From assembly GCA_003557485.1 (NCBI GenBank), contig PWOI01000138.1:1-5095 (forward strand): a DNA stretch of 5,095 nt, written 5' to 3'. Below the pieces are notes generated by a model. The model saw only the letters and a list, made by a program, of their open reading frames with translations. It did not search any database and had not been told where the DNA came from. The first letter of the stretch is position 1; each line of letters opens with the position of its first letter. Shown piece after piece: positions 1 to 5,095 of this stretch. A program made the translations under genes and the position numbers. Source of the DNA: Elusimicrobiota bacterium (lineage in GTDB: Bacteria; CG03; SLGR01; PWQF01).

Positions 1-3000
1 TATTTTACCTCTCCGGGCATCAGCGGAAGCCTTATGAGTGTTGCGGGCGCTGGCGGGGTAGCCGGGTTTGTAACTCTCTTTGCTCAGAGGCGTGCGGGGG
101 CGGTGTCTGAAGGGGATGCAGTCGGGGAAGACGGGTTTGTGTTTTATGAATGGGACAGAGACCCCCGGCTGCTTGCCGAAGGCAGGTATGGACAATTGAG
201 GCCGGTAACAGATACCTCAGATGACGAAATAAAACGGTTTAATTTAAAGCTTGAAAGGGTAAAACACACTCTCCTTCGTGAAGGTTTTTTCAATGAAAGT
301 GATTTCGAGGTTAATATTAAAATCGTATTCCCTTCCTATAAAGCCGCATCTTTTTCCGGGGATATGATAAAAATTGATTTCCGGAGTTTCAGTAACGAGG
401 ATTTCCTTTATATTGTCATAAAGCACGAATTGACAGACCGTAAGCTTTCATCTCTGGATTCAGATATAGGGAGAACTTTCCGGGAAAACCCGGCATTGCG
501 GGAACTCTATACATTAACTGCGGTAAATGTTCTTGAAATGATGCGCCTCAGAAATGAGGATCCTTCAAGAGCATCAGCAATGCTGGATTTCTATAGGCAG
601 GCCGCATTCCGTAAAAGGGGAATATTTAAAATATATGAAAAGATAGTAAATGATACTTCTCATAATGACCCCTTTCTTTTTGCTCCTGAGTTGTTCCGGA
701 TGTTAAAGAGTGAGGAAGAAAAGGCCTACTTCCCATCTATGCGCCGGGCGGCGGCAAAACTCTCAAGTCTTTCAGATGAAGAGTTAAATGAAACATTTTT
801 AAGGCTTAGACTAAGGGTTATTTATAGAGCAATAAATGAGCAGAAAGAGATTTTCAGCGGTAAAAAGTTAATCCCGCTCAATGATGTAATGCCAGGCAGT
901 GTTCCGGTATCACTAAAGCCGTTTATGCCTTATGCGGAAGATGTCAGCTACAGTATTGACGGTGATAATGTTTTTGTAAGGGTCAGGCTTACGGATGACT
1001 TAGGAAGCGAAAAGTTTGCTTACTTTTATATGGGAGCTGACGACAATATTGAGCGTACATTGGGTAGCAGGGGAAAACTTTTCGGAAGAACATATACTGA
1101 GTGGAAGATAGCAAACCCCGGTATATTTTCATACAGGATAAGCAGTGATGAAAGTGAAAGAAGAATACTCAGGGATCGTCTTGTCAGGCTTCCTCTTTCA
1201 GAGCTTATAGGGGAAATAGGGGGAAAGGACGATGGCGGCAGGTTGAGAGAGAGAATTGAAAGTCTATTCGGCGAACTCCGTCTTGACAGAAGGCTGAGTT
1301 CAATAACCTGGCTCTATATATCCAACCTAATATTCGGCAAGAAGGTATCTTTGTCTTATAAGACGCGCGCCCTTTATAATGTTATTAACAGAATAATATT
1401 TCGGCACATTGAAAAGGTCTACCCGAAATTGTTTTTAGGGGAATTAGATTTGTCGGTGATGCCTCTGAAAGACCTTGAAATATGGCCTGTTATTGAAAAC
1501 CCGGATGCCGGTCCGGCGCTTTTGAGGTGGATGAGTGTTGAAAAAATACCCGGTCATCCTGAATCTTATGCAAATGCTGATAAGGTTTCAATATCCTGGA
1601 TTCTTGAATCAGTAGAAAGTAATTTTGAAAGGGGTGATAGTACGGCGGAGAAAGACAGGGTAAGAAAAGAGAAGCCGGAAGCCGGTTACAGCAGCATTGC
1701 TGCCCTTATAGGCTCTACAGTCTTCCTGATAGCTTCAATAGGGCTGGCGCATTATTTTAATGTGGAACTTGTTTCTTTAACAGAGAGCATCCGCCATTAT
1801 TTTGACGCCCTGGGGATAACCGGCGCTTTACCGGACGCCGGGTTCTTATTAAAAGCTGCAGTTTTTGGAATAGGTTTCCTGGGATATATGTTTGCCGCAT
1901 CTGCCGGTGAAAGGGATGGCTCTGATGAAAAATCGCGGCTGCTTAATTTTATGGAGCAGGCGCAAAAATCCGGCAGGGATGAATACTGTTTAAAAGTTTC
2001 TATAGAGCTTGCCAAAACATTGATTGAAGAGGGAGAAGAAGCGGTTGTTATGGCATCGCACGGTTCAAGATTGCCCTTTAGAGACAGGGATGGTGATGAA
2101 ATTTTCCATTACTGGGTAGAGACGCCCCGGTATGTCCTGGACGCATTTCCCCAGGGGCTGGATAGTTATCGGGCGTATGTGTCTGCATACGAAGTAGACG
2201 GATTGGTAATAATTGAAAAAGATAAGCTTCTTCCACATATATATTTAACAGGCAGGCCTGCATATAGTTATGAATTGGGCCTTGATTATTCGGAGCTTGC
2301 AAAAGGTTACGGTTACCGGCGTTACGATGAGGGCCGGGCAAACCTGCTTACTTTATCCGGCATTGTTGCCGGGGCTGTTTTGGCAGCCGTATCAGGTATT
2401 TCATTTATGATAACTGTTGTCTATGCTGCCTTCTTCGCTTACACGGTTTTTAACGCTTACCGATACTTAAAAAGCCGCCGCCGCTTATCAGGTGCGGATC
2501 CGCTTCAGTGTGAAGATAAAATTAAATGGTATACTGAAACAGTCCGTAGAGCTCTTGCCGGAGTTCGTCTGCCTGAATATGTAGAAAACCGAGTTAAGGA
2601 TACTCTAGTAAACCTTCTTTTGGTAGACCCTTCTCCGAATTATGAAGAAGTTGGAGGTGCTCTTGAAGGTATCAAAGGATTAAAGAAAGAAGAAATTTTT
2701 AATATTTCCAATTCTGTTGTTGAGCAGAGGATAGGGCTTCTTGTTTCCGAAAGAAAGCGGGTTTACAGGCTGCTTAAGGAATGGCCGGCGGCGGTTTCGG
2801 TTTTCGGGAGCGCCCGTCCTGAAGGTGTGGATCAGTTTAAAGTGGATGCCGAGGAACTGGGCGCCGGTATATACTCTCGAGGGTGGGCTGTAAGGACGGG
2901 AGCCGGACCGGCAATAATGGAATGGCCGCTTGCCGGGTATATATCCGCAAGGGGAGAAACGTACGGTCCGGAAAATATGACGCAGGGAAGCAGGATAGTC

Positions 3001-5095
3001 CTTCCTTTTGAGCAGGAGATCAATCCTTTTGAAGAGGCCTCGGATGCTTACGATATAAAATTCAGGAATTTCCCCAACAGAAAAATAGTCCTTCACGGCA
3101 ACTCTTACGGAACAGTTGCTTTTCCGGGCGGTATAGGAACTATTGATGAGATATTTGAAGTTCTCCGCAGAAACAAGACTCTTGTTCTTTATGGTTCAAG
3201 GTTTTACAAACCATTTATTGATGAACTTCTCAGAATGGGAGTCCTGGAAGATGCCGGAAGAACTTTCAGGGGAAGCAGAGTTTTCCGTAACCCGCACGGG
3301 GGAGAAGTTCTAATAAGCGATGATACCGAAATTCTGCAGGATTTCCTTGAAGAAAACAAAAGTATTCCGGTCCGCTCTGACAGAAACCGTATAGATAGGG
3401 TATCTGCTGAACTGGAAAATGGCCTCAGACGTATTAACAGCCTTGAAAAAAGTGTGGTGTTTGTAGGGGTTCCGGAGGGTGAAAATCAGCTGTACCTTGA
3501 GGGTGCCCTGCGGCTTGCAGGCTACCTCATATCAAAAGGAGCGGAAATAAGGCTGGGCAGCAGGAAACTTGTTGATGTTTTTGTTGAAAACCTGGACCCG
3601 GATAAACTGCAGGCAAATATATATATCAGGGAGGGGGATACTGAACTTACAGCGCTAGAAAGACTTATAGAAGACAATAAAAGAATTGAAACTGTTTCCT
3701 CATCGGCCCAGCAGGTGTTTTTATCGGAAAACGCGCTTGCTTATGTATTCCTGCCGGACGGGCTCGGCGCCCAGAACCGGCTTTTTGATATAGCGGCTCA
3801 GATACAGACAGGCCTTATGCCGAAAAAACCGGTAATACTTCTGGGAAGGGAGTTCTGGCAGCCCCTGATTGATGTAATTGAAAAAATTACTACCGATCCC
3901 GGCGTTCTCGGGAGCGATACGCCTCTAATATCTGATGGAGATATGGATATTTTTACAGTTGTTGATACACCGGAGGAAGCCGGGAATATAATAGAGCAGG
4001 CGATGCGCTCAAGTAAGAAAAAGGCGGAAAAGAAAGAAATAACCGCATTGCCCCATACCCGGGAAAGTATATCATCTATAGCCGGGAATATAACTGAAAA
4101 GTACAGGAAGAAACGCGCCGCCGGACAGAAGACAGGACTCATTGTTGCTGTTGACGGGTTTATTGGCTCGGGTAAAAGCACTCTCTTGAAAATGCTTAAA
4201 GAAGAAATTCCGGAAACGGAATACGCGGTGTTTTTGTCAGTAGATGACTTAGGTTATAAAGAGGTTACAAAAAGGGCGGAATTGATATATTACGCAGGCG
4301 GGGTTGCAGTTGTTGAAGGCCTGGGAAGTTTTTCAATTACGCGCGGCCTTGCCGATAGGGATGGTATAGATTTTTCAGTTTTTGTGACAGCGGATTTTAG
4401 TGCAAGGTTTCGTAATATACTGAAGCGTTCGTTTTTTGATATACCTTTCGGGTGGGATTCTTTAAGCACAGATTCTTTTTCGGATAGGGCAATGGACAGG
4501 GTTGTTTTTCTTTTTGCCGGGTTTATTGCTTTTATTTCTCATAGTTTAGGGGCAGTTTGGGGAAGCGCTGTCTCCTCTATTAAAACAAATCTTGGAATGA
4601 AAAGGGTAGTTGACGATGCCGATGTAATAATTGACAGTTCAAGGGATAAAACAGCCTCCTCTTTTATACTTCTTTTATTGGCATCTGCAGCTTTAGCGGT
4701 TTCGGGTTCGCTAATTTATGCTTTCTTTCCCCAGGCAGTTTCCCTGATTGAAAATATTGTGGAATATCTTTCTGCGGTAGGAGTAACTTCACCCTTGCCG
4801 GAAGCTGCTGACGAATCCATCAGGACAGCGTCAATATCTTCTTTTTCTTTGTTGCCGGGGTTTATGCTGGCGCTGAAGTCAGTTGTTCAAGGCGGGAAGC
4901 GCCGCGAAAAAGATATAAAAGCAAGGCAGAAAACTGTATCATCCGGCTTTGAGGGGCTCCGGCTGCATAATAAAATTGCGGGAGAGGGCTTGCTTTTTAT
5001 GGGCATCCCTGCAGGCAGGGAAGGTTTTACCGGGGGCCTTTCATATATCCGCCGTAATGGGTATCTATATGGCCCTGAAGATGAGGCGCTGGAGA
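1..5095 (+). CDS. Giant multidomain membrane protein, internal fragment (both ends outside window)
   Basis: Frame 1 is open from the first to the last base: 1698 full codons plus one base, with no TAA, TAG or TGA. Neither the start codon nor the stop is present, so the real protein is longer, possibly by a lot. The frame is clearly coding: it carries recognisable motifs far apart in the same phase, including a LOG PGGIGTIDE at residues 1042-1050 and a Walker A GFIGSGKST at 1386-1394. Domain order is: possible membrane segment, decayed zincin-like region, helical region, beta-rich region, charged region, membrane hairpin, soluble region, membrane hairpin, LOG domain, diverged LOG domain, uridine-kinase-like P-loop domain, membrane hairpin, unknown tail. 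Only two cysteines occur (C663, C837). Standard code suffices. I do not recognise the whole protein. The phylum suggestion (Omnitrophota) is inference; that all these domains form one polypeptide is seen directly, unless the assembly is wrong. Confidence 0.96.
16..93 (+). other. Possible membrane segment, residues ~6-31
   Basis: Residues 6-28 are uncharged and rich in Gly, Ala, Ser, Val and Phe, and are followed at once by the basic pair R30-R31. This fits either a weak transmembrane helix or the second half of a hairpin whose first helix lies upstream of the window. The high glycine content makes it less hydrophobic than the later segments, so it could also be a flexible linker. The basic flank would place its C-terminal end in the cytoplasm. 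Confidence 0.45.
283..540 (+). other. Zincin-like region with degenerate HExxH motif (HELTD)
   Basis: Residues about 95-180. Alternating strand-like segments (VNIKIVF at 104-110, MIKIDF at 122-127) lead into a helix FLYIVIKHELTD at 135-146. This resembles the strand-then-active-helix layout of zinc metallopeptidases, in which a hydrophobic helix carries HExxH. Here H142 and E143 are present but the second histidine is replaced by D146. The codon is GAC, one base away from the histidine codon CAC. Downstream acidic residues (E161, E168) are at plausible distances for a third ligand, but nothing fixes which one. Known of the family: loss of a zinc-binding histidine normally abolishes activity. 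Inferred: an inactive peptidase relic or structural domain. A chance HExx match in an unrelated helical fold is quite possible. Confidence 0.35.
541..900 (+). other. Helical region, no recognised domain
   Basis: Residues about 181-300. The composition is strongly helical and charged, with regular spacing of Leu, Met and Phe against Arg, Lys and Glu, for example around ELFRMLKSEEEK (236-247) and ETFLRLRLRVIYR (265-277). No catalytic motif, signal sequence or long hydrophobic run is visible. It lies between the zincin-like region and the beta-rich region and could be the C-terminal helical half of the former. I cannot assign a function. Confidence 0.5.
940..1146 (+). other. Beta-rich domain, possibly a small beta-sandwich
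   Basis: Residues about 314-382. Strand-like stretches alternate with turn signals: YSIDGDNVFVRVRL (317-330), a DDLGSEKFAYFYMGADD run (332-348), then FGRTYTEWKIANPGIFSYRI (361-380). The ending NPGIFSYRIS has the look of the last strand of an Ig-like or carbohydrate-binding beta-sandwich, where a Pro-Gly turn precedes an aromatic strand. This is a reading of secondary structure only; no specific family is recognised and no ligand-binding residues can be named. Confidence 0.35.
1147..1680 (+). other. Charged, mostly helical region, no recognised domain
   Basis: Residues 383-560. It is rich in Arg, Lys, Glu and Leu, with amphipathic helices such as ERRILRDRLVRLPLSELI (386-403). Several tryptophans are spaced through it (434, 495, 510, 534). 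No motif known to me stands out. It ends in a basic stretch (EKDRVRKEKPE, 550-560) directly before the first clear membrane helix, which by the positive-inside rule places this region in the cytoplasm. Confidence 0.5.
1693..1905 (+). other. Membrane hairpin 1 (two transmembrane helices)
   Basis: Two hydrophobic helices, residues 565-586 (SIAALIGSTVFLIASIGLAHYF) and 614-635 (from GFLLKAAVF to MFAAS), flank a 27-residue loop. The upstream flank is strongly basic (K551 to K558) and the downstream flank starts ERDGSDEK, so both ends are most simply cytoplasmic, with the short loop outside. The loop holds a motif, VSLxExIxxY followed by AxGxTxxLPxA, that returns in the hairpin near the end of the window. 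The hairpin probably anchors the protein in the inner membrane. Confidence 0.8.
1771..1839 (+). repeat. Hairpin-loop repeat, copy A
   Basis: Residues 591-613. Aligned without gaps against residues 1580-1602, 12 of 23 positions are identical: V, S, L, E, I, Y, A, G, T, L, P, A. Several others are conservative (L/V, I/V, D/E). Both copies sit in the same place, immediately after a transmembrane helix and before a second hydrophobic helix. The repeat is at protein level only; the DNA of the two copies has diverged, so this is an old duplication. Confidence 0.7.
1906..2346 (+). other. Soluble region between hairpins 1 and 2, no recognised domain
   Basis: Residues 636-782. A helical start (LLNFMEQAQKSGRDEYCLKV, 647-666, with one of only two cysteines, C663) leads to a strand-like VVMASHGS (682-689). 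Mixed alpha/beta sequence follows, including VDGLVIIEKD (732-741) and HIYLTGRPAY (746-755). The SHGS element after a hydrophobic strand looks like a nucleotide- or phosphate-contacting loop, but I see no complete motif. By charge pattern it faces the cytoplasm. Function unknown. Confidence 0.5.
2347..2457 (+). other. Membrane hairpin 2 (two tightly packed transmembrane helices)
   Basis: Residues 783-819 form an uninterrupted run of about 37 hydrophobic residues, long enough for two short helices (about 783-799 and 802-819) with a turn near S797-G799. The run is followed by a strongly basic stretch, RYLKSRRR (821-828), and preceded by YRRYDEGR (773-779), so both ends appear cytoplasmic. Such TM pairs with a minimal turn are common membrane anchors. 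Unlike hairpin 1, it has no extended loop and no copy of the VSLxExI motif. Confidence 0.75.
2458..2793 (+). other. Helical linker between hairpin 2 and the LOG domain
   Basis: Residues 820-931. After the basic membrane flank comes a helical region. It includes KIKWYTETVRRALAGVRLPEY (840-860), split by prolines into short amphipathic helices, and a final helix ending VSERKRVYRLLKEWPA (915-930). That last helix runs directly into the first strand of the LOG domain and may be its N-terminal extension. C837, the second of two cysteines in the window, lies here. No catalytic motif is visible. Confidence 0.5.
2794..3360 (+). other. LOG-family phosphoribohydrolase-like domain (lysine decarboxylase-like fold), motif intact
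   Basis: Residues about 932-1120 follow the LOG family from end to end. VFGSARP (934-940) is the first nucleotide-binding strand and loop. TGAGPAIME (966-974) matches the family's GxGPGIMEA segment. RIVLPFEQEIN (998-1008) matches the LPxEQxxN segment seen in longer members. R1027-K1028 matches the conserved arginine-lysine pair, and PGGIGTIDE (1042-1050) is the full PGGxGTxxE signature with E1050. LOG enzymes split nucleoside 5'-monophosphates into free base and ribose 5-phosphate; in plants and some bacteria the substrate is a cytokinin nucleotide. Despite the old label, lysine decarboxylase activity is not expected. All hallmark residues I can check are present, so activity is plausible. 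The part after the signature (KTLVLYGSRFYKPFIDEL) is less canonical. Being embedded in a membrane-anchored giant protein is unusual, since LOG proteins are normally stand-alone, about 180-300 residues. Confidence 0.9.
3448..4008 (+). other. Second, diverged LOG-like domain, catalytic signature lost
   Basis: Residues about 1150-1336 repeat the LOG layout at the same spacing. The first strand VVFVGVPEG (1152-1160) corresponds to VSVFGSARPEG in the first domain, and LRLAGYLISKGAEIRLG (1170-1186) to the first helix and second strand. FLPDGLGAQNRLFD (1250-1263) lies where FPGGIGTIDEIFE is expected. The signature is degraded: PGG becomes PDG, T becomes A, and the glutamate becomes R1260. The GxGPxIME segment and RK pair are not found. 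The downstream part, QIQTG then KKPVILLGREFW (1276-1286), is very close to canonical LOG sequence, closer than in the first domain, so the homology is convincing. Known: LOG proteins act as dimers. Inferred: a pseudoenzyme half that pairs with the active domain within one chain. Confidence 0.75.
4009..4131 (+). other. Basic linker between second LOG-like domain and kinase-like domain
   Basis: Residues 1337-1377 include SSKKKAEKKE (1337-1346) and EKYRKKRAAGQK (1366-1377). Lysine and arginine dominate, with no hydrophobic core signal until the kinase strand begins at 1379. It is probably a flexible or helical cytoplasmic linker, and the basic charge agrees with a cytoplasmic location of both neighbouring domains. 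Confidence 0.6.
4132..4650 (+). other. P-loop kinase-like domain of the uridine kinase / phosphoribulokinase type, shortened and interrupted
   Basis: Residues about 1378-1550. GLIVAVDGFIGSGKSTLLKML shows strand 1 plus Walker A, with G1386, G1391, K1392, S1393 and T1394. FLSVDD (1411-1416) matches the strand ending in the conserved aspartate of uridine kinases. VAVVEG (1435-1440) matches their ViEG segment. D1457 followed by FSVFVTAD (1458-1465) and RFRNILKR (1469-1476) matches the D-x-x-iFVda ... RRxxR lid region. ADVIID (1540-1545) matches the late ADxII strand. The family phosphorylates nucleosides or pentose phosphates with ATP. Two things are odd. Only about 19 residues separate the aspartates from VAVVEG, where typical enzymes such as E. 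coli Udk have about 60 that bind the nucleoside. In addition, a hydrophobic run (1501-1520) is inserted before ADVIID. ATP binding is likely; phosphorylation of a normal nucleoside is doubtful. Confidence 0.8.
4501..4560 (+). other. Hydrophobic segment inside the kinase-like domain
   Basis: Residues 1501-1520 (VVFLFAGFIAFISHSLGAVW) lack charge and are as hydrophobic as a transmembrane helix, flanked by D1499-R1500 before and K1528 and K1534-R1535 after. It lies between the LKR lid motif and the ADVIID strand of the kinase. If it crossed the membrane alone, the last kinase strand would end up on the opposite side from the P-loop. A monotopic (in-plane) helix, a buried packing helix, or a re-entrant loop is therefore more consistent with the domain around it. 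Confidence 0.55.
4660..4878 (+). other. Membrane hairpin 3 (diverged copy of hairpin 1)
   Basis: A clear transmembrane helix covers residues 1554-1576 (SFILLLLASAALAVSGSLIY then AFF). A weaker hydrophobic segment, about 1610-1626 (ASISSFSLLPGFMLALK), follows after a loop of about 33 residues. The downstream flank GGKRREKDIKARQK is strongly basic, which puts the C-terminal end in the cytoplasm, as for hairpin 1. The loop carries the same VSLxExI motif as hairpin 1, so the two hairpins are homologous. The second helix is less certain because of its serines and proline. Confidence 0.7.
4738..4806 (+). repeat. Hairpin-loop repeat, copy B
   Basis: Residues 1580-1602, the partner of the copy at residues 591-613 (12 of 23 identical, ungapped). 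It begins VSLIENIVEY and ends in GVTSPLPEA. It starts four residues after the end of the preceding transmembrane helix, the same arrangement as in copy A. The two copies are 2,967 bases apart, exactly 989 codons. Confidence 0.7.
4879..5095 (+). other. C-terminal part of the window, start of an unrecognised region
   Basis: Residues 1627-1698. A basic cytoplasmic flank (KRREKDIKARQK, 1633-1644) is followed by glycine-rich mixed sequence, including IAGEGLLFMGIPAG (1659-1672) and GGLSYIRRNGYLYG (1678-1691). This looks like the beginning of a new folded domain that continues beyond the window. I do not recognise it. Confidence 0.5.

Noticed and set aside
244-426. Minus-strand open frame of 60 codons
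   Set aside because: Antisense to the zincin-like region; short, no motif, no supporting start signal.
1797-2341. Two short minus-strand open frames (1797-2015 and 2078-2341)
   Set aside because: Antisense to membrane hairpin 1 and the following soluble region; low-complexity translations without motifs.
2653-2658. GGAGGT, a perfect Shine-Dalgarno-like sequence inside the gene
   Set aside because: The only start-like codon at suitable distance (TTG at 2663) is out of the open frame, and the giant frame continues through. It simply encodes Gly-Gly.
2680-3096. Minus-strand open frame of 138 codons
   Set aside because: It lies antisense to the first LOG domain, whose family motifs are unambiguous in the + frame. 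Its translation is rich in Pro, Arg and Ser with no recognisable domain, typical of a shadow frame.
2794-3360. Annotation as lysine decarboxylase
   Set aside because: The PGGxGTxxE family was historically mislabelled so; its characterised members are nucleoside 5'-monophosphate phosphoribohydrolases, and no PLP-binding lysine motif of true decarboxylases is seen.
3798-4181. Minus-strand open frame of 127 codons with hydrophobic stretches
   Set aside because: It is antisense to the end of the second LOG-like domain and the Walker A motif. The hydrophobic character arises from complementing Glu/Lys-rich codons; no ribosome binding site or domain supports it.
4132-4182. Idea that the kinase is a separate gene starting before the P-loop
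   Set aside because: There is no stop upstream in frame, no intergenic gap and no start codon with a good ribosome binding site just before residue 1378; the preceding basic linker is continuous with the second LOG-like domain.
1-5095. CRISPR array, tRNA, rRNA, transposon ends or long DNA repeats
   Set aside because: No regularly spaced direct repeats, cloverleaf-like segments, transposase motifs or terminal inverted repeats were seen by eye; the sequence is coding throughout.

Overview
The whole window lies inside one uninterrupted reading frame on the + strand (frame 1). I translated it from base 1 to base 5094: 1698 codons with no stop, entering and leaving the window open. There is no gene boundary, promoter, terminator, RNA gene, CRISPR array or insertion sequence that I can support, and no intergenic DNA. 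Open frames on the opposite strand are shadows of this coding sequence. What can be annotated is therefore the internal architecture of a very large multidomain protein, of which both ends lie elsewhere. Residue numbers below count from the first codon of the window.

Layout. Residues 1-30 are hydrophobic and small-residue-rich, a possible membrane segment. Residues about 95-180 look like a decayed zincin-type metalloprotease region (HELTD instead of HExxH). Residues about 160-300 are helical and about 314-382 are beta-rich. Residues 383-560 are charged and mostly helical. A membrane hairpin (565-586, 614-635) is followed by a soluble stretch and then a second hairpin (783-819). Next come a LOG / 'lysine decarboxylase-like' phosphoribohydrolase domain with an intact PGGxGTxxE motif (932-1120) and a second, diverged LOG-like domain whose motif reads PDGLGAQNR (1150-1336). 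A uridine-kinase-like P-loop domain (1378-1550) follows, with an unusually short middle part and a hydrophobic insertion. The window ends with a third hairpin (1554-1576, about 1610-1626) that is a diverged copy of the first one, and a short unrecognised region.

The charge pattern (basic stretches before the first hairpin, after the second and after the third) puts the LOG and kinase domains on the cytoplasmic side. A consistent picture is a membrane-anchored cytoplasmic assembly of nucleotide-handling domains, some intact and some probably inactive. Function is inferred from domain families only.

Organism. The window has mixed GC content, frequent AGG/AGA arginine and ATA isoleucine codons, and a giant mosaic protein combining decayed enzymes with membrane hairpins. 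This would fit Omnitrophota (former OP3), a phylum known for exceptionally long proteins. That is a guess from style, not a demonstrated assignment; another uncultivated bacterial lineage is possible.
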